NCBI GenBank assembly: GCA_015490475.1
Contig: WFXT01000199.1
Coordinates: forward strand, 1 to 5,061
Length of the DNA stretch: 5,061 nt
Direction: 5' to 3'
Origin: Bacteroidota bacterium
GTDB lineage: Bacteria; Bacteroidota; Bacteroidia; JAADEI01
The translations under genes and the position numbers were made by a program. The stretch's first letter is position 1. Each line of letters opens with the position of its first letter. The notes under the pieces are model-generated. The model was not told where the DNA came from. It saw only the letters and a program-made list of their open reading frames with translations, and did not search any database. Positions 1 to 5,061 of this stretch are shown here, piece by piece.

Positions 1-1
1 G

Positions 2-58
2 GATTGGCAAAGAATAGCAGAAGTAGGGCGTCGCCTCTGGAATGAATTATCCTCTTAA
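2..58 (+). CDS. Possible 3' end of an unidentified gene, cut by the window edge
   Basis: One plus-strand frame is open from base 2 and stops at the TAA at 56-58. It encodes 18 residues (DWQRIAEVGRRLWNELSS) that read like the amphipathic helical C-terminus of a real protein, with well-mixed charged and hydrophobic residues. Of the other two plus frames, one hits TAG at 15-17 and the other TGA at 43-45 with a less protein-like translation. If real, the gene converges on deoC and overlaps its 3' end by 12 nt, a common tail-to-tail arrangement in compact genomes. The fragment is too short to assign a family, and chance openness of this length cannot be excluded. Confidence 0.35.
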   Translation, partial: DWQRIAEVGRRLWNELSS

Positions 59-835
59 TTTTCGTGCTTCTTCAATGATATTGTCTATTAGTTTGCTTGC
101 ACCGATGCGAATATAATCTGGCTTGTCACACCACGGAACAATGTTGGTGATGACAGAAATTAGTTCCCATGCCTGAGCCACTGTGCGTATCCCACCCGAA
201 ACTTTAACCCCCCTTTTTTGTTTTGTGTTTTCATAAAAATTTTTCACTACGTGAGCAAATAAAGAGGCATGATGTGTAGTTGCCCCCTGCCCATGTTTTC
301 CTGTGTTGGTTTTAAGGAAAGTTGTACCGTGTGAAAGGGCTGAATAACTCGCATAAGCAAGAAAATTGTCATCCTGCCAAAAAGAAGTTTCAAAAATTAA
401 TTTAACAGGTTTGCCATCCGAAGCAGATACCACGCTTTGTATGTCATTTAGAAATTCAGTTAGGTCTTCGTTTGAAATGTTTCCAAGGTAGGCGACCATA
501 TCTATTTCATCTGTGCCATAATCTATTAGAACTTTTGTAGCAAGGGATTTCTGTTCTGGCAGGTCCATCCCATCTGGGAAACTAACAACGGATGCTATGG
601 GGAGGTTAAAGATTTCTTTGGCGTGGGGCACCAGATAGGGATAGACACATATAGCATAAGGAGACGGCAAGCCAAGTTCATGGAGTGTCTCTATTTTTTC
701 TTTCATCTGAAGTAGAGTGTCTTTGTTATCTGTGGGATTGAGGCTTGTAAAATCAACGATAGATGTTAAGAACTTTAAACCTTCCCATTTTTGTTCGGGC
801 GCCAAATCATCCCAGTGCAGGGAACTCTTATTCAT
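47..835 (-). CDS. deoC: Deoxyribose-phosphate aldolase (DeoC)
   Basis: A 262-residue cytoplasmic class I aldolase of the DeoC/LacD fold, predicted to cleave 2-deoxyribose 5-phosphate into acetaldehyde and glyceraldehyde 3-phosphate, the last step of deoxynucleoside catabolism. The family signatures appear in order: DFTSLN at 28-33, AICVYP at 61-66, SVVSFP at 82-87, DEIDMV at 109-114, FLKTNTGK at 173-180, GVKVSGGIRT at 209-218 and RIGAS at 243-247. By comparison with the E. coli enzyme, Lys175 is the expected Schiff-base lysine, Lys211 the second active-site lysine and Asp112 the proton-relay aspartate, so it looks catalytically intact. The length matches the longer, E. coli-like DeoC branch. 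The ATG start (835-833) is preceded by A/T-rich sequence without a Shine-Dalgarno site. Its 5' end lies 30 nt from a divergent tRNA gene, and no clear promoter was recognised there. A terminator is not visible; the 3' end runs into a possible convergent gene. Confidence 0.95.
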   Translation of the reverse strand: MNKSSLHWDDLAPEQKWEGLKFLTSIVDFTSLNPTDNKDTLLQMKEKIETLHELGLPSPYAICVYPYLVPHAKEIFNLPIASVVSFPDGMDLPEQKSLATKVLIDYGTDEIDMVAYLGNISNEDLTEFLNDIQSVVSASDGKPVKLIFETSFWQDDNFLAYASYSALSHGTTFLKTNTGKHGQGATTHHASLFAHVVKNFYENTKQKRGVKVSGGIRTVAQAWELISVITNIVPWCDKPDYIRIGASKLIDNIIEEARKLRG

Positions 836-865
836 TATTCTATTGTTTTAAAGGTCTGGATAGAG

Positions 866-938
866 GGGCCCGTAGCTCAGCGGTTAGAGCGGTGGACTCA
901 TAATCCATCGGTCCCAGGTTCGATCCCTGGCGGGCCCA
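866..938 (+). tRNA. tRNA with anticodon CAT (elongator Met or Ile2)
   Basis: A complete 73-nt cloverleaf can be folded by eye. The acceptor stem GGGCCCG (866-872) pairs perfectly with CGGGCCC (931-937). The D stem is GCTC/GAGC (875-878 with 887-890). The anticodon stem GTGGA/TCCAT (892-896 with 904-908) has one G-U pair and encloses the loop CTCATAA, with anticodon CAT at 899-901. The T stem CCAGG/CCTGG surrounds the standard TTCGATC loop, and the discriminator is A938. The 3' CCA is not encoded. It is not an initiator tRNA, because the first acceptor pair is a full G-C and the anticodon stem lacks the three consecutive G-C pairs. Elongator tRNA-Met and lysidine-modified tRNA-Ile2 share this anticodon. 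The C4-G69 and C5-G68 acceptor pairs, which favour TilS recognition in E. coli, lean towards Ile2 but do not settle it. The gene lies opposite in strand to both its neighbours. Confidence 0.95.
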
Positions 939-966
939 CAAATCATTCTTAAAGTCCTTTTTGAAT

Positions 967-1872
967 TTATTCTGGTTTTACAGGTTTGATGCTCATCACC
1001 GGCACAGTGGCATTCTCAATGACGGCACGAGCAGTAGAACCGATAATCATCTCGTTCCATTTTCTTTCTTGCCTTACCATTATTAATATCAAATCTGCAT
1101 CTGCACTGTCTGCATATTCAACTACTGATTTGGATACTTTATCATGTCGTAGCATGTGAGTAACGACAGGAATACCTTCACGCTTTATTTCTTCCGCTAC
1201 CCTGTCTAACAGCCATTTGAGTCGTGATATGTCATGCAAGTACTCATCCCATAGGGAAGAAACGGAAATGGCGTGTATGGTAGCATTGAATAGCTTGGCT
1301 AATTGAATGGCTATACCTACTTTCTGAGTAGTTTCTTTTGTTACATCCAGAGGCAAGACGATTTTTTTGATTTGTAAAGGTTCTTTCCTTTTGGAAAGGG
1401 TTATTACAGGACATGGAGCTGTACGAACAACCCGATAAGCATTGCTGCCGAGAACATATCTACCGGGGTCTTCCACAAAGGATACAGAGGCACCGCGAGT
1501 TCCCATTACTACTAAGCCAATCCCTTTGTCAATGACAGTTTTTTCTATCGCTTTGTAAATCTTACCCTCTGCAATGATGGTCTCATATTCAATATTGAAA
1601 GGTTTTAGATATTGTTCTGCCACTTCTGATAGTTTCTTTTCAATGCCTTCTCTAATAACCTGTTTTATGTCAATTTCAATGGGGAGGTCAATAGCTACAT
1701 TGTATTCATAGGTTTCAATGACATGAATTAAATAGACCTTTGATTGAGCTTTTTCTGCGAATAATCTGGCGAATTCCAGAGCAGCCAGAGAAAACTCTGA
1801 AAAGTCAATTGGAACCAGAATTGAGGATAAGTCCAGATTTGGTACTCTCGTCATCGTTCTTAATTTTATCAT
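967..1872 (-). CDS. Universal stress protein with two tandem UspA domains
   Basis: This protein of about 301 residues carries two Usp (Rossmann-like alpha/beta) folds in tandem, a form common in Bacteroidetes. Numbering from the ATG at 1872-1870, domain 1 spans roughly 17-160. It begins ILVPIDFSE, with the Asp used for adenine binding in ATP-binding Usps, and carries GTRG at 124-127 followed after 14 residues by GSNA at 142-145. That is the usual GxxG-x9-G(S/T) ATP motif with a five-residue longer spacer. Domain 2 spans roughly 169-296. It begins IVLPLDVT and keeps GSTA at 278-281 but has VRQERKW where GxxG should be, so it may not bind nucleotide. The role is probably cytoplasmic stress signalling through nucleotide binding; the exact partner is unknown. 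The start is uncertain: an in-frame TTG lies at 1875, and a second ATG at 1854 is preceded by A-rich sequence and lies downstream of a -7-like box. Either ATG leaves the first domain whole. Confidence 0.92.
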   Translation of the reverse strand: MIKLRTMTRVPNLDLSSILVPIDFSEFSLAALEFARLFAEKAQSKVYLIHVIETYEYNVAIDLPIEIDIKQVIREGIEKKLSEVAEQYLKPFNIEYETIIAEGKIYKAIEKTVIDKGIGLVVMGTRGASVSFVEDPGRYVLGSNAYRVVRTAPCPVITLSKRKEPLQIKKIVLPLDVTKETTQKVGIAIQLAKLFNATIHAISVSSLWDEYLHDISRLKWLLDRVAEEIKREGIPVVTHMLRHDKVSKSVVEYADSADADLILIMVRQERKWNEMIIGSTARAVIENATVPVMSIKPVKPE

Positions 1873-1880
1873 CAAAATTA
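1873..1880 (-). promoter_or_regulatory. Candidate Bacteroidetes -7 box for the universal stress protein gene
   Basis: Read on the minus strand, 1880 to 1873 is TAATTTTG, an exact match to the Bacteroidetes TAnnTTTG -7 element. It abuts the upstream ATG (1872), so transcription from it would start inside the longer reading frame and favour the ATG at 1854, leaving a short leader of about a dozen bases. I found no TTG at the expected -33 spacing, and the consensus occurs by chance in AT-rich DNA, so this is tentative. Confidence 0.3.
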
Positions 1881-1886
1881 AGCAAA

Positions 1887-2753
1887 ATGAAGCTTGCAGA
1901 ATCTGAGTTAATATTCAATGATGAAGGAAGAATTTATCATTTGAATGTTTCAGGTGATGATATTGCCGATATTGTTATTCTTGTGGGAGACCCGGGTAGA
2001 GTGGACAAATTTATAAAACACTTTGATAGAATTGAAGTTGAAAGGAGAAAAAGAGAGTTTAGGACTGTTACAGGATTCATAGGGAATAAACGTCTTACAG
2101 TAATAGGTACAGGCATAGGAACAGACAATATAGATATTGTTATGAATGAGCTGGATGTTGCTATTAACTATGATAAAGAGACTCAAACATGGCGTTCTGA
2201 CCGAAGAAAATTAACAGTTGTAAGGGCTGGAACAACAGGAGCCCTACAAAATGAGATTCAGGCAGGAGACCTTGTGATTAGTAGCTGGGCAGCCGGCTTT
2301 GATAATATAGCAGATTACTATGACTGGGAACCTGACCCAGAGGAAAGAGCAATCAGAACCGCATTTCAGACTTTTGCACCACATGTTCCCACACCATACT
2401 TTATCAAGGCAGATCCAGAATTAGTGAATAAATTGAAGTCTGATAAGGTATTTGTAGGGATTACAGCAACCGCTCCTGGTTTCTATGGTCCACAGGGCAG
2501 ACAGGCTTATGCACCAATCAAATACCCATTGCTGCCAGAGATTTTGCATCAGTTTGAATATCAGGGACTCAGGTTTACGAATTTTGAAATGGAAACCTCG
2601 GCACTGTTGTTATTAGCCCGATTAATGGGGTGGTCTGCCACTACTATTTGCGTTGCTCTTGCAGGACGATTGGCAGGAACGTTTACAAAAGATTACAATG
2701 CCACTATTGAAAAATTGGTGCAATATACTATTGAGGCTGTTATGCGTTTGTAA
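1887..2753 (+). CDS. udp: Nucleoside phosphorylase, probably uridine phosphorylase
   Basis: A 288-residue cytoplasmic enzyme of the PNP/UDP phosphorylase superfamily, which uses phosphate to split nucleosides into base and ribose 1-phosphate. Visible motifs are GDPGRV at 34-39 (phosphate binding), GTGIGTDN at 74-81, VRAGTTGAL at 112-120 (phosphate-contacting Arg113 and Thr) and NFEMETSALL at 232-241, whose E-M-E contacts ribose in this family. FYGPQGR at 199-205 places Gln203 and Arg205 where E. coli Udp has the uracil-recognising Gln166 and Arg168, which argues for pyrimidine over purine specificity. Activity on deoxyuridine or thymidine is possible. It is about 35 residues longer than E. 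coli Udp, with extra N-terminal sequence and an insert near 96-106. The frame stays open upstream to 1740, but that part is antisense to the stress protein gene; the ATG at 1887 follows an A-rich leader and begins family-like sequence. It diverges from the stress gene and ends 49 nt before ssb. Confidence 0.9.
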   Translation: MKLAESELIFNDEGRIYHLNVSGDDIADIVILVGDPGRVDKFIKHFDRIEVERRKREFRTVTGFIGNKRLTVIGTGIGTDNIDIVMNELDVAINYDKETQTWRSDRRKLTVVRAGTTGALQNEIQAGDLVISSWAAGFDNIADYYDWEPDPEERAIRTAFQTFAPHVPTPYFIKADPELVNKLKSDKVFVGITATAPGFYGPQGRQAYAPIKYPLLPEILHQFEYQGLRFTNFEMETSALLLLARLMGWSATTICVALAGRLAGTFTKDYNATIEKLVQYTIEAVMRL

Positions 2754-2774
2754 AAGTAGTTTTTTGTATCTTTG
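2747..2774 (+). promoter_or_regulatory. Candidate Bacteroidetes-type promoter for ssb-gldE-folB
   Basis: TATCTTTG at 2767-2774 matches the TAnnTTTG -7 consensus exactly. TTTG at 2747-2750 could be the -33 element; it overlaps the last codons of udp. The 16-nt spacer is slightly shorter than the usual range for this promoter class. The implied transcription start near 2781 would give ssb a leader of about 22 nt, ending in the A-rich stretch before the ATG, which is typical of initiation in this phylum. Inferred from sequence only. Confidence 0.5.
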
Positions 2775-2802
2775 TTAGGGAGTTGTACTAAAAGAAAATA
2801 AT

Positions 2803-3291
2803 ATGGCGTCTTATAACAGAGTGATTCTCATGGGTAGGGTGGGCACTGACCCTGAAAGCAAGGATGTCAATGGCAAGACAATGATAAGATTCAGACTTGC
2901 AACCAGTAATGTTCAGTTCAACCCTCAGGAAAACAGGTATGAAACAATAGGAACAGATTGGCACACGATAATTATGTGGGGAGAGAGGGCAGAGCGAGCC
3001 TCTCAAAGCATAAAAAAGGGGGATTTAGTCCTTGTTGAAGGACAACTCAGAATAAGAGAGTGGACAACTCAAGATGGGCAAAAGCGTGTCTCTGTTGAAG
3101 TTGTTGCTGATACATACAGAAAAATAATGTCTGGAAGAGGAGCTTCGCAACAAGAGGTTCAAGAAGAGGCGATGGAACATCCCTTTGAAATGTCAGGGGA
3201 GGATACTGATTATATTGACCCTGTTTTGAGAAATAATCTATCTTCGGATGACCTTCCTGAGGGAAGCACCGAAGACGACCTTCCTTTTTAA
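2803..3291 (+). CDS. ssb: Single-stranded DNA-binding protein (SSB)
   Basis: A 162-residue SSB that coats single-stranded DNA during replication, recombination and repair, normally as a homotetramer. Residues 1-108 form the OB fold. It begins MASYNRVILMGRVGTDPE, a hallmark N-terminus, followed by the RLATSN strand at 31-36, DWHTIIMWGERAE at 52-64 and the KKGDLVLVEGQLRIREW hairpin at 71-87. Trp53, Trp59 and Trp87 are candidate DNA-stacking aromatics. Residues 109-162 are a short, acidic, probably disordered tail ending in DDLPF, the tip that recruits partner proteins such as RecQ, RecO, PriA and exonuclease I. A near copy, DDLPEG, lies at 149-154, nine residues upstream. Length and layout are normal for a bacterial SSB. 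The ATG is fixed by the conserved N-terminus and is preceded by A-rich sequence without a Shine-Dalgarno site. gldE follows after 38 nt. Confidence 0.97.
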   Translation: MASYNRVILMGRVGTDPESKDVNGKTMIRFRLATSNVQFNPQENRYETIGTDWHTIIMWGERAERASQSIKKGDLVLVEGQLRIREWTTQDGQKRVSVEVVADTYRKIMSGRGASQQEVQEEAMEHPFEMSGEDTDYIDPVLRNNLSSDDLPEGSTEDDLPF

Positions 3292-3329
3292 GTATAGTTG
3301 TAAATGTACACAATCAATAATAGGAGCCA

Positions 3330-4649
3330 GTGGAAGGTGGTAGTAGTATATGGTTTTACATACTTGGGATTGCTGTTTTAATTGTTCTCTCTGCACTTTT
3401 TTCGGGAGGAGAGGTTGCCATTTTTTCTCTTACGCCAGTGAGATGGCGCAAGTTGGTTGTCAAGTCTTCTCTTGCAAAAACTATATTTCAGTTAAGAGAT
3501 AAATATCCACAGAAATTACTTGCCACTTTGTTAATTGGAAACAATATGGTAAATATTGCATTAGTTCTGTTATTTTTCCGTTTATGGGAATCATTAAGTT
3601 TACCATCTGTTTACACATCTGTTCTGGAAGTGGCTGGCACCACAGTGATTATATTGATTTTTGGAGAGATTGTTCCCAAGGCTATTTCTTACAGATTTGC
3701 TGAAAGGATAGTGAGAGTGTCTGCACCCTTTATCTTGTTTTCGTGGATTTTCCTTAAGCCTTTCGTTTGGGGGTTAGTTTCTCTTTTCACGTGGTTGGAC
3801 AAGTTCATGAAGGAACCACCCACACCAACAGTTGAGATTGAACAGTTGATAGAACATGTCCTTCACAAGGACCTGTCGTCTCAGGAAGTCACCATCATAA
3901 AGGCTTTGTTGAGATTTGAAAAGAAAGTTGTGCGAACAGTTATGCGAGACCGTACTGAAATGGTTGCTATCTCTGCATCTGCTACTATTGAGGAAATAGT
4001 TGATACTATTAAAAAATATCGCTTCTCACGATATCCTGTGTATCGTAATTCTATTGATGATATAATGGGAATATTGATAGCTCGTGATTTCATTATTGAC
4101 ATTCTGTTAAAAAATGATGACTACACCAATGGTGATGGGAGATGGCATCATCTGGTCAAAGATGCATTTTTTGTTCCTGAAACCACGCCGCTTCCACGAC
4201 TTCTGGAAATGTTTAGAAACAATAGGCAACAGATGGCTATTGTTGTTGATGAATATGGAGGAACGTCGGGATTGGTAACCCTTGAAGATGTCCTTGAGGA
4301 AATAGTCGGCGACATTGTGGATGAATATGACAAGGAAGAACCAGAGATAAGTAAGCTTTCCGATGGCAGATGGGAAGTTAAAGGGACGCTTTCCCTTAAA
4401 TATCTGGCACAAGAACTGGGCTTGCCACCTGATTATTTTGATGAGCTGGAAGGAATAGAAACTGTTGCGGGACTAATATTGAGCAGATGTGGGTCCCTGC
4501 CAGAGAATAATCAAAAAGTGAGATATAAAGACTTAGTCTTCACTATTAAGACTAAAACACCTAGGCGGATTCAAAAGGTTGTTGTTGAAATGATACCTGC
4601 TGAATCCCAAGAAAAAGAAACCTTCAATGAACAGAAGAAAGGGCATTGA
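3330..4649 (+). CDS. gldE: GldE-type CNNM/CorC membrane protein with tandem CBS domains
   Basis: A 439-residue inner-membrane protein. Residues 1-155 form a CNNM (DUF21) domain with hydrophobic segments near 7-25, 63-83, 96-115 and 130-153. Conserved features include SALFSGGEVAIFSL (21-34), LLIGNNMVN (67-75) and FGEIVPKAIS (111-120). Tandem CBS domains follow, about 202-258 (RFSRYPVYR, GILIARDF) and 276-333 (AIVVDEYGGTSGLVTLEDVLEEIVGDI), then a CorC_HlyC domain at about 345-420 and a charged tail. The architecture is that of CorC/CNNM proteins, linked to magnesium handling. The position straight after ssb is the classic gldE setting. GldE is required for gliding in Flavobacterium, but homologues occur in non-gliding Bacteroidetes, so motility is not implied. 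The start is GTG: the frame is closed upstream by TAG at 3321, and no ATG precedes the first membrane segment. An AGGAG (3322-3326) sits only 3 nt before it. The 3' end overlaps folB by 23 nt. Confidence 0.9.
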   Translation: MEGGSSIWFYILGIAVLIVLSALFSGGEVAIFSLTPVRWRKLVVKSSLAKTIFQLRDKYPQKLLATLLIGNNMVNIALVLLFFRLWESLSLPSVYTSVLEVAGTTVIILIFGEIVPKAISYRFAERIVRVSAPFILFSWIFLKPFVWGLVSLFTWLDKFMKEPPTPTVEIEQLIEHVLHKDLSSQEVTIIKALLRFEKKVVRTVMRDRTEMVAISASATIEEIVDTIKKYRFSRYPVYRNSIDDIMGILIARDFIIDILLKNDDYTNGDGRWHHLVKDAFFVPETTPLPRLLEMFRNNRQQMAIVVDEYGGTSGLVTLEDVLEEIVGDIVDEYDKEEPEISKLSDGRWEVKGTLSLKYLAQELGLPPDYFDELEGIETVAGLILSRCGSLPENNQKVRYKDLVFTIKTKTPRRIQKVVVEMIPAESQEKETFNEQKKGH

Positions 4650-5034
4650 GGCTGAAATAAGCGTCTCTGATATTAAATTTTATGTTCCTGTGGGATACTA
4701 TACCCATGAGCATGCTTTTCCTGTGGAGGTTATTATTAACTTTAAAATTTTTGTGTTTTTCCCAGAAGGACATAAAGTGTCAGATATCAATGACACAATT
4801 AGCTATGAACCTTTTGTTGAAGCAGTTACGGAAGTTATGGCTGAACCTCTGCCATTAATAGACCAGATAGCTATGAAAATTAAACAAAAATTTGATTCTT
4901 TAGCAAAGAACTTTAATACAGGAATTGAAATTTCGGGATTTGAAGTAACAGTACTCAAGAAGGAAATACTTGTTCCCGGACCCGCTTCTTCCCCAGTGGC
5001 TAAAATTACGTTGAAATGGCAAATCGGTGATTAA
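4627..5034 (+). CDS. folB: Dihydroneopterin aldolase-family protein (FolB-like)
   Basis: A 135-residue protein of the FolB T-fold family. FolB converts 7,8-dihydroneopterin to 6-hydroxymethyl-dihydropterin and glycolaldehyde in cytoplasmic folate synthesis. The family pattern is clear: ISVSDIKFYVPVGYYTHEH at 11-29, with Glu28 at the catalytic Glu22 position; DINDTISYEPFVEAV at 53-67, with Tyr60 at the active-site tyrosine; LPLIDQIAMKI at 75-85; and VTVLKKEILVPGP at 107-119, with Lys111 at the catalytic Lys100 position. Two deviations stand out: the usual pterin-anchoring glutamate of LxE is Asp79 here, and the normal KPxPP segment reads KKEILVP. It may therefore be a divergent FolB or a paralogue with altered substrate preference. 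It is slightly longer than the usual 120 residues. The ATG lies inside the gldE 3' end (23-nt overlap), so translation is probably coupled; no internal ATG precedes the core. The gene is complete, stopping six bases before the adapter. Confidence 0.82.
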   Translation: MNRRKGIEAEISVSDIKFYVPVGYYTHEHAFPVEVIINFKIFVFFPEGHKVSDINDTISYEPFVEAVTEVMAEPLPLIDQIAMKIKQKFDSLAKNFNTGIEISGFEVTVLKKEILVPGPASSPVAKITLKWQIGD

Positions 5035-5040
5035 TATTAC

Positions 5041-5061
5041 CTGTCTCTTATACACATCTGA
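5041..5061. other. Nextera/Tn5 mosaic-end adapter left at the contig end (artefact)
   Basis: Bases 5041-5059 are CTGTCTCTTATACACATCT, identical to the 19-bp hyperactive Tn5 mosaic end used in Nextera tagmentation libraries. The last two bases, GA, continue into the read-1 side adapter. The match begins just after the folB stop codon and runs to the last base, as expected for untrimmed read-through. It is a sequencing artefact and not a native mobile element; genomic sequence ends at about 5040. Confidence 0.96.

Noticed and set aside
939..966. A terminator after the tRNA.
   Set aside because: There is a T-run near 959-963, but the only inverted repeat (AAAG/CTTT) would have a two-base loop, so no stable hairpin can form.
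1834..1841. CAGATTTG as a -7 box for udp, with TTG at 1809-1811 as -33.
   Set aside because: It differs from TAnnTTTG in the first conserved base and lies inside the stress protein coding region; too weak to list as a feature.
1740..1886. An N-terminal extension of the phosphorylase by 49 residues, from a TTG at 1740.
   Set aside because: The stretch lies antisense to the start of the stress protein gene, has no family similarity that I recognise, and would need a TTG start, whereas an ATG with an A-rich leader sits at 1887.
1937..2186. Minus-strand open frames of 63 and 78 codons inside udp.
   Set aside because: They are antisense to strongly conserved phosphorylase motifs, overlap each other in different frames, and resemble no known family.
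2788..3313. Minus-strand open frames across ssb.
   Set aside because: They mirror the SSB coding sequence and their translations are not protein-like; ssb is unambiguous on the plus strand.
3881..4412. Minus-strand open frames inside gldE.
   Set aside because: They lie opposite conserved CBS-domain codons and have no independent start signals or recognisable domains.
5041..5061. A native Tn5/IS50 end or an attachment site.
   Set aside because: The sequence is the engineered mosaic end, it sits exactly at the contig terminus, and it is followed by adapter bases; no transposase sequence is present.

Overview
This window looks like the right-hand end of a draft, probably metagenomic, contig from a member of the Bacteroidota (Bacteroidetes). 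Four observations support that. A single-strand binding protein gene is followed directly by a GldE-type membrane protein gene, a pairing well known in this phylum. A box matching the Bacteroidetes -7 promoter consensus TAnnTTTG lies just upstream of ssb. Start codons are mostly preceded by A-rich sequence rather than Shine-Dalgarno sites. The base composition is AT-rich. Genus cannot be judged from the sequence alone. The last 21 bases (5041-5061) are not genomic: they match the Tn5 mosaic end plus the first two bases of the adjoining Nextera read-1 adapter, so real sequence ends at about 5040.

Left half (1-1886): the window opens with what may be the last 18 codons of a plus-strand gene, overlapping tail to tail with a minus-strand deoC (deoxyribose-phosphate aldolase). 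A plus-strand tRNA with a CAT anticodon fills the 131-nt gap between deoC and a minus-strand tandem-domain universal stress protein. The stress protein gene diverges from a plus-strand nucleoside phosphorylase gene, and the two start codons lie only 14-32 nt apart.

Right half (1887-5040): four plus-strand genes are tightly packed: uridine phosphorylase-like udp, ssb, gldE and a folB-like gene. A promoter-like box in the 49-nt udp-ssb gap suggests that ssb-gldE-folB is a transcription unit of its own. gldE and folB overlap by 23 nt, which points to coupled expression.

Functional reading: udp and deoC fit pyrimidine (deoxy)nucleoside salvage, with phosphorolysis releasing the base and deoC cleaving deoxyribose 5-phosphate to acetaldehyde and glyceraldehyde 3-phosphate. 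They lie on opposite strands and are not one operon. The stress protein is probably a nucleotide-binding regulator, SSB serves replication and repair, GldE is a CNNM/CorC-type membrane protein, and FolB acts in folate synthesis. Every gap between genes is under 140 nt, so no long stretch is unexplained. I found no CRISPR array, native insertion sequence, phage gene or defence island, and no convincing sign of an undescribed system. The more interesting points are the adapter, a duplicated DDLP motif in the SSB tail, a Glu-to-Asp change at the pterin-anchor position of the FolB-like protein, and the crowded divergent start region.
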